A stretch of 64,000 nucleotides of DNA from positions 744,001 through 808,000 of the forward strand of contig JAFFJZ010000046.1 in the NCBI GenBank assembly GCA_018340375.1, written 5' to 3'. This stretch comes from Gonatopus flavifemur. Lineage: Eukaryota; Arthropoda; Insecta; Hymenoptera; Dryinidae. Every line of letters begins with the position of its first letter. Position 1 is the stretch's first letter. Shown piece by piece: positions 1-11,268 of the stretch. The notes beneath the pieces are model-generated. The model was not told where the DNA came from and did no database searches. It saw only the letters and a program-made list of their open reading frames with translations. A program made the position numbers and the translations under genes.

Positions 1-981
1 ATCATTTGTCCATTTCCACCTCGTTTTTGGTCTTAATAAATCTCTGAACGGATCTAGATAATCTGCATATCGTACACAAAATGGTCTGTAATATCCACAG
101 ACACCCAAAAACTGCTGTAGCTGTTTTTGGTTATTAGGAGGCGAAAAATTTCGTATTATTTCCAATCTTCTTGGGTCTGGATTTATTCCCTTTGATGTTA
201 ATACAAATCCCAAAAATGACACGGACTGTTAGCAGAGCTCTGACTTCGGAAGACTCAGCGTGAGATTGTGCTGTATTAGTCTGGGAAATATCCACTCCAG
301 ATGTCCCAAATGTTCATCAAATTTCCTAAGTAATTGTAAATGTAGAATTAATGTAGAAGTAAATGTAAGTAGTGTAAATGTGAAAGTAATTGATAGGTCG
401 TCCACATAGCAAGTCAGGAACTCGCTACCTTCTGCATTCAAAGCCAAGCTCAATGCCCTGATGGGGGCACTGGATGTAGTTTTGAAACCAAATGGCACCC
501 TACAAAACTGATACAGATTGCCATAAAGAAGAAACGCAGTGTTCTTTCTTGATTCATGATGTAATGGAACTTGCCAGTAACCATGAGCCAAGTCCGTGGT
601 TGACATGAACTCAATTCCTTCATGCTCCTGTAGGAGTCCCTCAATTAACGGTGGTGCTTCATTGTCACTCTCTATTATATCATTTAGAAATCTGGCGTCA
701 AGACGAATTCTGACCTTCCCATTTTTTTTCACGATACGTAAAGGATTACAAAATGAGTTAACCGACCTTTCAATTATTCCAGCCTCTACCATTTTATGTA
801 TTCCTTGTCTTACAACAGGTCTTAGTTTCATAGGTACTGGATAAGGGTTCCTAACCACAGTTTCAGGTTTTATCAATTTTATCTTGTGTTCATATGTTTC
901 ACAACAGCCAATTTTTTGTTCAAACAGTTTACTGTACTTGATCAATAAGTCATACAATTGGCACTTTTGATTTTCATTCAA
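1..981 (-). pseudogene. Ty3/gypsy pol fragment (reverse transcriptase)
   Basis: Read on the minus strand from 981, this encodes the reverse transcriptase of a Ty3/gypsy retrotransposon, the enzyme that copies element RNA into DNA. Visible blocks are a primer-grip-like RLDARFLND, the D-containing block TTDLAHGYWQVPLH, RVPFGFKTTSSAP, and the catalytic YVDD at about residues 192-195 (bases 397-408). The frame ends at a TAA at 229-231. The same frame resumes beyond it with the conserved FLGFVLTSKGI and FLGVCGYYRPF blocks, so the stop is a point lesion and the gene runs off the window edge. Just after YVDD a run of T, L and F codons (about 337-390) matches a low-complexity GTAAATGTA-like DNA stretch and looks like an expansion. 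Gag, protease, RNase H and integrase are not in view. The 5' side ends at the mariner/element A junction. Confidence 0.88.
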
Positions 982-989
982 CTTCTCTA

Positions 990-2280
990 CAGGTTGGTTG
1001 ACAAGTTCCTGCGCTCACCAAGAGATAGCACTGCTAGCTCAAAACTTTTTTTTTCTCAAGTTGGTATATCTGTCCTGAGAACACATGCAAAGTTACAAGT
1101 CATTCTGTCAATTCATTCTTTGTTTACAAGCCATTTGAAGTTGACGTGTCATTGATTTTTCTTAATATGGAAAAAATTGAATATCGTCCAGTCATTAGAT
1201 TCTTTGATTTGAAGGGTTTAAAAGCAAAGGAAATTTATGAACAATTGTTAGAAGTGTATAAGGAGTCTTCACCTTCAAAACGCACCGTTGAATTTTGGGC
1301 TGGTGAATTTAAACGTGGTCGTACTAGCCTTGAAGACGATTCACGCGAAGGACGACCAGAAACTGCAACCACAGCAGAAATCATTGAGCATGTACATAAT
1401 ATGGTTAGTGAACATCCAAGTTTGACTAAGCGTGAAATTGCTAATGCCACAGGCATCTCAGACGAACGAGTACTCAATATTTTACATGAAAAATTACGTA
1501 TGAAAAAACTGTTTGGAAAGTTAGTGCCGCACACGTTAACAATTCAACAAAAACTGGATTGAAAACAAATTTCTCAGCGAAATTTGGAGCGTTTTAAGCA
1601 GGATAAAACCGACTTCTTGCGTCGTTTTATAACTATGGATGAGACTTGGATCTACCACCATGATCCTGAATTGAAACAAGGACGTTCACAGTGGACTGAA
1701 GCTGGTTGTTCAGCTCCAAAGCAGGTGAAGTCACGACGATCAGCAAAGAAAGTTATGGCATCAGTTTTTTTGGATGCAAAAGGAATTTTGTTCATTGATT
1801 ATCTTCAGAAAGGTAAAACAATCAACTCCGAATATTACTGCAGCCTTTTGGATCAGCTGGATGAAAAAATTCGTGAGAAAAGACCTGGTTTGAAGAAGAA
1901 AAAAATCATTTTCCATCAAGATAATGCACCTGCTCACAAAAGTGTTTTGACGATGGCTAAATTCGAAGAACTCAAGTACGAATTGCTCGAACATCCACCG
2001 TATTCGCCAGATTTGGCTCCTAGCGACTACTATCTCTTCAGAAATCTCAAACAATTCCTTAGTGGAAAGCATTTTTCGTCGAATGAAGGGGCCATAGCAG
2101 CCGTAGACGGTTATTTTGCAGAGCTACCGGAAAACCATTATAAGGATGGGATAAAATTATTGGAAGATCATTAGAACAAGTGTATTGAGCTTCTAGGAGA
2201 TTATATTGGATAAAAAAATATATTTTGTAACAAAAACAGTATTCTTTCATTTCGAGCGCAGGAACTTTTCAACCAACCTG
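990..2280 (+). mobile_element. mariner element, nearly complete
   Basis: A 1,291-bp mariner with both terminal inverted repeats. The left end starts CAGGTTGGTTGACAAGTTCC and the right end is its reverse complement, with one mismatch over 27 bp. TA dinucleotides at 988-989 and 2281-2282 are the expected target duplication. It inserted two bases from the end of element A, at the junction with the gypsy fragment, so it is younger than both. The length matches the usual 1.3 kb of the family. Confidence 0.95.
1167..2174 (+). pseudogene. mariner D,D34D transposase with one in-frame stop
   Basis: The cut-and-paste transposase of the surrounding mariner. It starts at the ATG at 1167, since an upstream GTG at 1146 only extends the open frame. 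The reading frame is open to 2174 except for one TGA at 1560-1562, giving about 335 residues, close to the usual 340-350. The N-terminal part holds the two helix-turn-helix domains (SKRTVEFWAGEFKRGR, then SLTKREIANATGISDERV). The catalytic part has DETW (Asp158), HQDNAPAH (Asp252) and YSPDLAPSDYYLF (Asp287). The 34-residue gap between the last two Asp residues defines D,D34D mariners. Only the single nonsense codon between the DNA-binding and catalytic halves appears to disable it. Confidence 0.93.
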
Positions 2281-2283
2281 TAT

Positions 2284-2640
2284 ACTAGGGTGGAGTGAAA
2301 AACAAAAAAGTCTCTGAATCGAATCGTAATAGTGCGGAAAAGTTGCTACTCTCCAAGACGAACTCAGGAAAAAAAAAATTTTGAAATCGGATGAGATCTT
2401 CAACTCGCGCATTTCGTTTAAAGTTTTTGAATTTCATCGGAAATTCAAGGATATTTCAAAATATTCGAGTTCACTCGATTATTGTCCGATCAAGCTGATT
2501 TTTGGTTTGTGGTATTATATTGAGGTTTTTATTGGAGGAAAATATACCCCCTCCCCTTCTTGATAAAGCTTGAAGCGAATCAGAAAGTCCATTTTCCCTC
2601 AAATCGCCCTAAATAACTCTGTCGACACCGTCCCGTTGTA
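2284..2640 (+). repeat. element A left terminal inverted repeat
   Basis: Inverted copy of 5790-6161. Both share the terminal CTAGGGTGG, the internal block AGTGCGGAAAAGTTG and, near the inner end, a CTCAAATC-CCCTAAATA-GTCGAC block. The first 190 bp or so differ at only a few positions. Confidence 0.9.
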
Positions 2641-2732
2641 TCGCAATAATTCCCACTGTATAGAATAATATCATTACTGCAATTGAATCCCCCTTCCGAA
2701 TAATGGCAAAGGGGGTAGAAAGGAGGGGAGGG

Positions 2733-2901
2733 CAGGGGCGGATCCAGAGATCTGTCTTGGGGGGGGGGGGGCGAAAAGTACTTATTTGAACTTTAAAAAA
2801 AATAAAGATCGTAGGAATACAAAAAAAACAAATTGCCGGAACATATTTGGTTGGCTTGGGAGGGGTAATTGCCCTACCGCTCCCCCTTTGAATTCGCACC
2901 T
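2733..2901. mobile_element. hAT-type MITE inside element A
   Basis: A roughly 169-bp non-autonomous element. It starts CAGGGGCGGATCCAG, a terminal sequence common in hAT MITEs, and ends with a degenerate inverse (GAATTCGCACCT). GGGGAGGG occurs at 2725-2732 and again at 2902-2909, fitting an 8-bp hAT target duplication with one base of ambiguity at the G-rich edge. Behind the left end is a run of about 12 G, also usual for this type. It has no coding capacity. Confidence 0.8.
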
Positions 2902-2970
2902 GGGGAGGGTCTTATCCATGTTTTATTACAGTATGCAATATATGCAGCTCTTCGCCCGTCACACTTGTCA

Positions 2971-3046
2971 CGACTCAGAACTCACCACGAGAAGGTGGCT
3001 GCACCGCGAGTTCCACCCGCGCCCTACCCAACCAACCAACCAAATG
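2971..3046 (-). other. block conserved between elements A and B
   Basis: On the minus strand this stretch matches 15781-15851 in element B much better than its surroundings do. Shared pieces include CTCGTGGTGAGTTCTG and GTTGGTTGGGTAGG. Translated in one frame, both copies give a VGWVG-GWNS-C-HLLVVSS pattern. It lies downstream of the transposase frame. It could be a C-terminal coding exon, or a splice donor (GTGAGT) with a flanking signal. The sequence does not decide between them. Confidence 0.55.
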
Positions 3047-3058
3047 TGGGCATGGACT

Positions 3059-5337
3059 CTATTTGAAGTCAGATTGTGTTTCGAATTGTGGCATTTCTGC
3101 TTGAGAGTTAAGAGTTGCTCGAATGTAGCCATCTCTCCTGTCGTGTCCATATACTTCTTTACTGGCTCTTGTTACCAGTTTTACACACCGTTCTACTGCC
3201 TGAGTGTGACAAGGGACTTTTTTCAGGTCTATTTCTAGTGTTGGTTTCTGTTTCTCCTCAATTAGCATCGAAATTTGCTGTGTGGAAAGAGAAGACAAGA
3301 GTGGGGGACAGGTAAGTGTAACCTCAGACCAATTGATAATGTCAAAGTACTCTTGCGCTTCAAAATTGAATTCAGGTACTTTCAAAGTCCTTACAAAAGC
3401 TTTTTTTTCACAGGTTTTTCTTTTGTTCCGAGGACTCGCCTCAGACCTAGTTCTCTAATGCGCTCATCGTTATCCATTACCATAGACAGCAAAACATCTT
3501 CTGGATGGGCGAAGAAGCCGTTTGTCTGAATGACTTTATGTACAATATTCCTTACTTTAGGAGGTAACTTTCGACATCTTTTGATACAATCAAAAATGTG
3601 TTTTGGTCCTTCAAGAATAGAAGATTTTGTTCTAATTTGGAACCACAGTGGTGCGTATATGTGTAATATGTATGTCACTATAAGCTGCAGGGTTTCTGAC
3701 GGGTTTGCAGTGGAAATATATAGCCTAAGAATTCTGTTAGCTGTGGTCAACCAACGAGCATGTGCTATTGGTCCCGAGTCACGGTTGGCTAGATCTGTTG
3801 AACAGGATCCTGAATCAATGCTGAGAGCAATCTCGTGTAAATATCTTCGATCTTTACTGAGGATTTTGAAATCAATCTCTGGCAGAACGCAGCTGATCGG
3901 CTGAAAATCAACCACAGGCAACAACTCACATTCTGCAAGTTGGTTGCAGATAGCACCTGTGAATGAATGAGGACCACTTGTTCCCCCATCAAGATCTTCG
4001 ATGAGATGCCGCAAAGGCAATTCGTTGAAGTGCATGAGGCAGATAACCCATTGTAAGGGTTTTTGTAATTTCATCTCAATATGTTTAATGGCTCCATTTT
4101 TCCAGCCAGTATTTGTTGCTGTACCATCGCAACCGATGACTGCATTACCAGATGTATCTATAGCATTGTCTTCGAAGTACCTCACAATGCTGAGGGCTGT
4201 ATCCTTTCCGGTCTTTGAATCTGGTACTATATGGCAAACATATTTTGAGCCAGGTTCCTCAATAACAGAAATATGTTCATGTTTTTTCTCTGTTTGGTAG
4301 CGTTCACCGTTCCTTTCTTCTAAGTACAGTGTGTTATCTGATCTGCCGTCAAAGTACAAACACTTAGGACCCTCTGCTTGTCGCTCAATAAGCTGCGCTT
4401 CAACTAAACTAGCTCTGCATTTTTCTGTCTCACGTCTAATCTTGCTTCGATCAATAATCATAGATGAATTTTCATTAGTGACTAATCCCACATCTTTCAG
4501 CACGCTTGAAGCTATGGCTGCTGCTGCTCTGTCAGAAACCCCATACCGATCACATATCCTCCCAGTTGCTGGCAATGACAAACGCATTTGTTTTTTTTCA
4601 GAAACAAAAGACGTTGAGCGTGGGAACTGAAAGGTTGCATCGTGCTGTTCATTGTCACTTTCTTCAAGATGTTTATTTTCTGTTCCAGGAATAGTGCTAA
4701 AAGAAGACGGACCTGCAGCAATTTCTATAGAGGAGTGCTGCAGAAGATTACTACGTTCTTTCCTCTGCATTTGTTTTGTCAATCTTTTGGTTTCTGTCAA
4801 ATCTTTGGCTCCAATTTTCCCCTTCCTCAAATACCTTTGTGCATACAGAAACTGGAGTTCCATTACAGGTATTTTTCTGTCTTTAGGGCACCTGCATTGA
4901 ATGACAACAGGATTGGAGCAAATGCATGCACTAAAAGATTTGTTGCAAATGCACTCAAACGTCATAGGGCATTTACATGTAGAAATATCGAATAAAGTTT
5001 CACATGACTCTTGGATAAAGTTCTTGTACTTTTCATGTGTTTTTTCCCTGTTGTAAGATTTTCTGAGAACATAATATTTGTCATGCAGGACTTTCATTTT
5101 TTGTATTATTCTGGCATGAGAAACGACAGGAATGGAAGCTTTGCAATACAATGCTTCCAAGTGTGAGGCTACACTGCTAGCCACTAAAGAAAAGTTGACT
5201 TTCTTCCCGGAGCACAGTGTATATCTTTCCTGGTGAAAAGCTCTCACGACATCCGCAGATGTTGGGAGGAAGGAAAGCGGCAATGGTCTTGGGGCCCCGA
5301 AAAAAGGACACGCCGTGTCTTTACGTGTCAGGGACAT
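3059..5337 (-). pseudogene. element A transposase-like protein, one frameshift
   Basis: The start is the ATG at 5335-5337. Frame one runs 648 residues to a stop at 3391-3393. A second frame (about 3385-3059) carries the rest, as shown by alignment with element B; together they make about 760 residues. The N-terminal half has a cysteine cluster of four CxC pairs near residues 121-155, probably metal-binding. The C-terminal half has a possible catalytic Asp in VIGCDGTATNTGW (Asp404), then CLMHFNELPLRHL and a conserved HARWLTTANRILRLYIS block. The break is in an A8 run, where loss of one A explains the shift. The DDE transposase role is inferred from being the only long gene between TIRs and from the Asp motif; the family is unknown to me. 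Confidence 0.75.
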
Positions 5338-5346
5338 TCATAACCA

Positions 5347-5650
5347 ATAATCAAGAATGTGTATGTGGAAATATATGCGATGCACACCAGTGCGTGTGGA
5401 TTCTTTATAAGACACTCAGTCTGTAATAACGCTATGACGATACAACAGATAATCAAGAATGTGTAGGTGGAAATATATGCGATGCACACAAGTGCGTGTG
5501 GATTTTCTATAAGACACTCAGTCTGCAATAACGCTGCGACGATACAACCGATAATCAAGAATGTGTATGTAGAAATACATGCAATGCACACAAGTGCGTG
5601 TGGATGTTCTATAAGACACTCAGTCTGCAATGACGCTGCGACGATACAAC
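5347..5650. repeat. three 102-bp tandem repeats
   Basis: Units start at 5347, 5449 and 5551, each beginning ATAATCAAGAATGTG and ending GACGATACAAC, about 90-95% alike. They lie directly upstream (on the minus strand) of the element A gene, between it and the TIR. Because 102 is a multiple of three, the minus strand stays open across the array (5328-5630) as a 34-residue repeat. That open frame is probably incidental. Subterminal repeats in DNA transposons often bind transposase. Confidence 0.9.
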
Positions 5651-5789
5651 TCTACTGTGCTACTGGATAATTAGCAAAGACAAGTGAGGAATGCCAGCCA
5701 TTGAGTTCATGCCCCATAAGCAATTTCAGTTCATATAATAATTGAAGCGATAAGGATATTCTATAATACATCGGAAATTGTTTCGATGT

Positions 5790-6161
5790 AACTGTGAGGC
5801 GTCGACACCTATTTAGGGTGATTTGAGAGGAAAATGTGCTTTTTGACCCCGTGCAGGCTCCCTGTGTTACCCCCTCCCCGTGAAGGGAGGAGGGGGATAT
5901 GTTTTTCTTCCATTAAAAATCTCAACATAATGCGACAAACCAAAAATTAGCTCGATCGGACAATAATTAAGCAACCTGGAATATTTTGAAATATCCTTGA
6001 ATTTTCGATGAAATTCAAAAACTTTAAACGAAATGCGCGAGTTGAAGATCTCATCCGATTTCAAAATTTTTTTTTTCCTGAGTTCGTCTTGGAGAGTAGC
6101 AACTTTTCCGCACTATTACGATTCGATTCAGAGACTTTCTTGTTTTTCACTCCACCCTAGT
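5790..6161 (-). repeat. element A right terminal inverted repeat
   Basis: The partner of 2284-2640, ending CACTCCACCCTAGT. It contains an extra GC-rich piece (about 5845-5895) not matched on the left. Confidence 0.9.
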
Positions 6162-7362
6162 GAGCACCCTCCTGCTCTTTAATGAGTTGATCCATGATCG
6201 AATCGGAATGAAAACGTCAGAGCGATTGCAAGAAAGAGAGACATCAGAACGCTCCGAATCAAGAGATATACTATGTGCAGCTATCTACAGAAGTCGATAC
6301 GCAAGAATGTCTCTCGAACGCAAGATCGAGGATAGAAACTTCGTTACGAACGAAAGATTCAATCGGAAAAAAACTCAACGATATAAACTCGAATTATTGA
6401 ATTAGAATTTTATTCAATTGATATGCAAGAACGTATCTTCACGGAATACGATCGATAGAAGGATCACTTCCATATAGATGGGAACTGAAACTCTAATTCT
6501 CGCGAATCGAGGTCATCGCAAAGAAACAAAGTCAAAATGATTATCGACGCTCGAACACACTTGAGAGAATTGTAAGAAAGCACGCAATTCCCGCACCATG
6601 ATGCGTGTACAGAGTATACGCGAGATACGTGTAACACCGTCAATCGGATTGACACTAGAGATCTATGTACACGTTATGTGTCGTCGAAGAAGAGCGTAAC
6701 ACACGAGCTGACGTTGATATCACTTGTTTGTGAATACGAGGAAATTGCGAATATTATTATCATCAACGATATTGCATTAAGAAAGAAGATCTCAATAAGA
6801 AACTTGCCTGTGGTCCAGCTGAAAACATGAAAAAACCATTCGATCGGTGAGTAGAATCCAGAGATCGATTCTGCATGCGCAATGAGGAGGAGAGAACCTA
6901 TGCGAAGCAGAAGAGTATGTGAGCACAGCAGCTGACAACGAGAATCGTTCGGTGACCAGGCGAAGTGCGACGAGCGGGGAGACCACGTTGTAGATCAGGC
7001 GTGGCTCGACGGCGGCTCGTGGTGGGACGAAGTGCGGAGGCAAGAGAAGTAGCACTTGTAGGAGAGGCACCAGCGAGGCAAGGAGCGACCCGAAGCGAAG
7101 AAAGCGCGCCAAGAAAAGATGACGTAGCCGACTCTCAAGAGAGGCGGGGAAGGAGGGGAAGCACTGATAACAAAGAAATGCACCAGAACTCGCGAATTCC
7201 ACCGGAAAATGCATGCATCCGATGCAGGGAAACTCAACGTGACGATCCGGCTCGAAGGATCCGGCACTACACTAATATGACATTCAACAACCTCTATCAT
7301 CTTTCTAGGACCTCCCATTTCAATTCCAATCAAAAGAGTTCCAGTATGGAACATTAGGCCAA
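6162..7362. other. unassigned sequence, no recognised gene
   Basis: Between element A and the degenerate repeat. Base composition is mixed, with 6960-7260 clearly richer in G and C than the surroundings. Short open frames exist on both strands (for example an Arg-rich one at 6965-7357), but none resembles a family I know. The motif density (GAACG, ATCGAT) and the TGGTCCAGCTG at about 6813 made me consider an LTR and primer-binding site. I see no second copy or LTR boundaries. Confidence 0.4.
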
Positions 7363-7860
7363 GGTTGGCTCAAGATTGAGTGAGCATTGGCTATCGAGCA
7401 CCACCGACATTGGAACAAATTCAACTTTTGAATGGTTCCAATATTCCCCCCCCCCCCGGTTGATAGGACTACCGATATGACAATCGGCCCATGGTTGGCT
7501 CAGCATTGGTTGCCGATGTTGCCCCGATCTTGGAAAAATGTTATATAGTCCGAACACAACCTTTGACCAACTCCATATTCTCTACCGGCCTACAGTATTG
7601 CCGATATGACGATTGACCCATGGTTGACTCAGCATTGGCGACCGATGTTTATCCGGTCTCGGACAATTGTTATATAAAAATCCAAAGCATCTTCCATGAG
7701 AAATACAGCCATTGGTTGTTAAAAAACTCATCTTCAAAGCCACTATACCTGTAATAATTACAGTAACATGTAAGAGCCCTATGATATGTATAATCATGAT
7801 ACATGGTGCCAGCGTTGGCGCAAGGTTGGCTCAGCCTTGGGTCAGGCTTGGCTGAGTTAT
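7363..7860. repeat. degenerate repeat with GTTGGCTCAGCATTGG core
   Basis: The core CATGGTTGGCTCAGCATTGG and variants recur at about 7371, 7490, 7619 and 7825. Two better units start CCGATATGAC at 7472 and 7601, a period of 129 bp. A poly-C run lies at about 7446-7457. The array looks old and partly scrambled. Confidence 0.7.
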
Positions 7861-8186
7861 GTTTTCCCTACTCTCTCCCCTTTTTCCCTCTCATTCGAAC
7901 TCTGTAACTCTCAAGGAGTTCGTCTTGATAAGATGAGGTGAGTAATTTGGAAGATAATATAATATTCACATTTGTAATTTCTAACAAACTATAATAATTT
8001 TAACAAATGAAATATATTTCAACTTTCATGTGCAATATGTGACACTTCAAGAGCAAACTGCTGAATCATGACGAATACTGAATACTTTCTATGTTAAGCT
8101 CATGTCCAAACCAAATGATGGTTAATGAAATCTACTAGTTATTTGTTACATCTTTCATCACAACCATCACAAAATTCAATGATTAA
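7861..8186. other. AT-rich spacer
   Basis: I see no gene, repeat or signal here apart from general A/T richness. Confidence 0.5.
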
Positions 8187-11100
8187 TCAATATTTATTCA
8201 TTTATTTATTTTGTTTATACGGGTATAAAAGACCCTTTGGTACATAGAATATACATTATTTGAACCACATTATATATATCATGCATCAAGGCATTGAGCA
8301 TCATGTTAAGCTCGACTACATGCATCTTATATTACAACAACAGTTAACGTGTATAATTATAGGTGAAAAGGACAATTAGATATCAAATTTGACAAACAAG
8401 AGAAAGAGAATTTCTGAGATCAGAATGAGATGAAAATAATTCGAGCACATCACTGTAAGAATTAGCTAGGATAGATATCCGATTTACCGGATCAGAATAA
8501 CCGTATCTTGATTCATAAGAAATGGGATTGAACAGTTCAGGGCGTCTTAATGCACGAGAAGGGACATTAAAACGTACAAGTCCAAGCAGTTGAGGGCAGC
8601 GCATTTTCCCATTAACAATTTTATACAAAAATGAAAAATCATTGAACGAACGACGTGATTCCAAGGAAGGCAAGTTAAGTAGAGCCATAATCAATGAGTA
8701 ATCATGACAAGTGACGCTCAACGGACGGCCTAACTGATAGGCAGCAAAACGCAGGAACTTATGCTGAACTCTTTCCAAGTCTGTACAATCCCGAATTAAA
8801 TGAGGACTCCAAATTTGAGACGCATACTCAGGATGAGGTCTAACTAAAGTACAATACAGTGTTCGAAGTGCAACAGGATTACGAAAATCTTTACAAACGC
8901 GCTTGATGAATCCAAGAGATTTCATGGAAGTACCAACTATGTAATTGTAATGATCTGATAAGTTGAAACGAGAGTCAAATGAAACTCCAAGATCACGAAC
9001 AGTATTTATAGGTGATAACAGTGAATGAGACAAATCATGAGGAAAATGAATAGCATTTCTACCTCTATAGAATCTCATTACATGGCATTTAGTGAGATTT
9101 AATGACATATTAGATAGCACACACCAAGATTGTAGCCGATCCAAATCAGATTGCAGATTTTGAGCATCTCTGTGAGTTCTTATAATCATGAACAGTTTCA
9201 GGTCATCAGCAAAAAGAAGATGTGTGCAGTACTTGGGAATCGTAGAGATATCATTATAGAAAATAATAAATGATAAAGGACCTAGATGTGAGCCTCGCGG
9301 TACACCTGAGGATACAAAAAATGAATCAGAAAAATATTGAGAGACACGAACTGATCGCATGCGATTCAGAATATACCTTTGTAACCACGACAAGAAATTG
9401 CTGCGAATACCTGAATTACTTAATTTATTTAACAATATTTATGATCGACTCTGTCAAAAGCCTCTGAGAAGTCTGTATGTATAGTATCCACTTGGGCATT
9501 TCGATCAAGCGCAGAGGACACGACGTGAGAAAAAATAGACAAGTTAGTTACGGTAGATTTTCCAGAAGTGAAGCCATGCTGGAAATCAGGAATTATATCA
9601 GAAAACAGTGGTGTTCTTTCATCAGTAACTATATCTTCAAAAATTTTCGGCATAACATTCATGATACCAATTGGTCTATAGTTCCTCACGTCAGAACGGT
9701 CCTCAGATTTGAAGATAGGAGTAATTAAGCTGGATTCCCATTGAGGAGGAAATATTCCAGAGGATAAAGAGCTGTTTGAGATCAACCACAAAGGCCGAGA
9801 AATGACGAACTTGCAAGATTTTAGAGAATTAGGAGGATTACCATCATCACCAGGACCGGAAGAAGTATTCAAGGATGGGATTTTATCGAACACTTCACCG
9901 ATATTGATGGATGAATCGGAAAGATTGACATTGAAAGTAGATTCTGGTAAATTACAAGGAACAACGGGATAATTTTGATAAACTGATCTGAAATAAGATG
10001 CGAATAAGTTCGAAATAGCAATACCAGTATTGCCAATGGTACCGTCCAAATGCACCATCAGGGGTGTGCCGTTCTGATTCCGCTCACTAATAACAAAGTT
10101 CCAAAAGCTTTTGACATTTGTAGGAATGGACCCTTGAACGTAATGAAGATGAGACAAGTAACATTGGCGAGTCAAAACTTTACATTGAGCTCGCAAGTGA
10201 CTAGAGATTAGGTAATCTTCAAAGCAATTTGACTCTTTGTACCTATTGTGAGCAATTTTCTTTTGACGAATAAGTTTAATTAATTCCGAAGAAAACCATT
10301 TTGGATAAGAACTATTCCTCCATACATACTTGGGTACGAATGAATCAACTGCATTATATGAATGAAGATACAAAAAATCAACGGCTCCAATAACATTAAG
10401 ATTACGCAATTCATCGTCCCAGTTGATAGAACCTAAATATTCACAAATTGCACTGTAATTCGCCTCATTCAAATCATATTTGATGATTTCATTGGGGACC
10501 TGTGAAACACTTCCACGTAGGTTGAGCTTAGATACAAGAGAAGGATGAAAGTTGTCACACGCGAGAAAAGAATCCAGAGCAATGTTGACATCAATACGAT
10601 CGTAATCAGGGAAAATAAGATCAAGTATGTTACCATGAGAATTTCTGAAAGTATTAAGTTGAAACGAATTCAATTCATTGAAATATTCGAGAACATATTG
10701 CGCAGGAGTCATTTCATTGAGAGTCGAACCAGGTAACACTGAGAAAGATAATTTGGAATCAATATTGCTCCAGGGAATATGAGATAAATTGTAATCCCCG
10801 TATAAGTATAAGGAGTTAAAGTTCTCCTTGAGGAGGATTTCGCCAACGCTTTTACAATGGTCCAAGTATATTGAAGAATCCGAAGAAGGTGGAATGTAGA
10901 CAGCCCCAAACAACAACGACAAAGAACCAAAATAAACTTTGACGTAAAGATGTTCAAGTTCGGAATAAGAAGATGAGACGACACAGCTCCGATGGGTATC
11001 CTTTACGGCGATTAAGACACCACCCCCCAGTGAAAATTGACTGGTGAGTCCGTTTCTATCCATACGATAAACTGCATAGCCATGTAAACCAATTTCAGAA

Positions 11101-11268
11101 GATAGAATATCCTCGCGCAGCCAGGTTTCAGATAAGATAATAATATCATAACATGGATCTGATATAGCAACAGAGCAATGAAGTTGATCAAGTTTAGTTC
11201 TCAAGTCACGAACATTCTGATAATACACCAAAGGGTCGATTAAGCGTTTTTTCTTTGGTGAGCAGGAA
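8187..11268 (-). mobile_element. Jockey-type non-LTR retrotransposon, 5'-truncated
   Basis: The element runs from about 11268 down to an AAATAAATAAATGAAT tail at about 8190-8215. It includes a 3' UTR containing GGGTCTTTTATACCCGTATA, which I associate with Jockey-group elements. The second ORF (endonuclease plus reverse transcriptase) is present nearly whole. The first ORF (RNA-binding protein) is absent, with similarity fading just upstream of the endonuclease start. This fits truncation during target-primed insertion. I see no clear target duplication. Confidence 0.85.
8383..11231 (-). pseudogene. Jockey-type endonuclease/reverse transcriptase with a frameshift
   Basis: Two overlapping open frames make one protein of about 950 residues. 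The first (11231-9429) starts with the APE endonuclease: YYQNVRDLRTKLDQ, ILSETWL, SLGGGVLIAV and GAVYIPP are visible. It then enters the reverse transcriptase at NYRPIGIMNV and DFSEAFDRVDH. One missing base at about 9431-9438 (short T run) ends that frame. The second frame (9435-8383) continues with SSGVPRGSHLGPL and the catalytic FADD, and finishes in the thumb and C-terminal region. A conserved Q after GVPRGS appears as H. The break is a single-base lesion, so the copy was intact fairly recently or the base is a sequence error. Confidence 0.88.

Larger units (their letters stand above)
2284..6161 (-). mobile_element. element A: long-TIR DNA transposon, family not recognised
   Basis: A 3.9-kb element bounded by long terminal inverted repeats (about 2284-2640 and 5790-6161) that start ACTAGGGTGGAGTG. 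The outer 190 bp of the arms are almost identical and the inner part is diverged. It carries one long gene on the minus strand. A 102-bp tandem repeat lies upstream of that gene, and a 169-bp hAT-type MITE is inserted in its 3' region. No target duplication is obvious: the left flank is interrupted by the mariner, and the right flank GAGCACCC has no match. Element B at 15422 is a diverged relative with the same TIR start and the same gene. I do not recognise a named superfamily. Confidence 0.85.

Noticed and set aside
2786..3238. Open frames across the hAT MITE and element A 3' region as genes
   Set aside because: They cross the MITE boundary and match no family. On the minus strand the same stretch is explained by the element A gene tail and conserved block.
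6965..7357. Arg-rich open frame as a real gene
   Set aside because: Composition follows the local GC-rich purine DNA, the opposite strand is also open, and no family motif is present.
6162..7362. LTR and primer-binding site near 6813
   Set aside because: Only a short TGG-beginning match; no second LTR, no target duplication and no adjacent gag.
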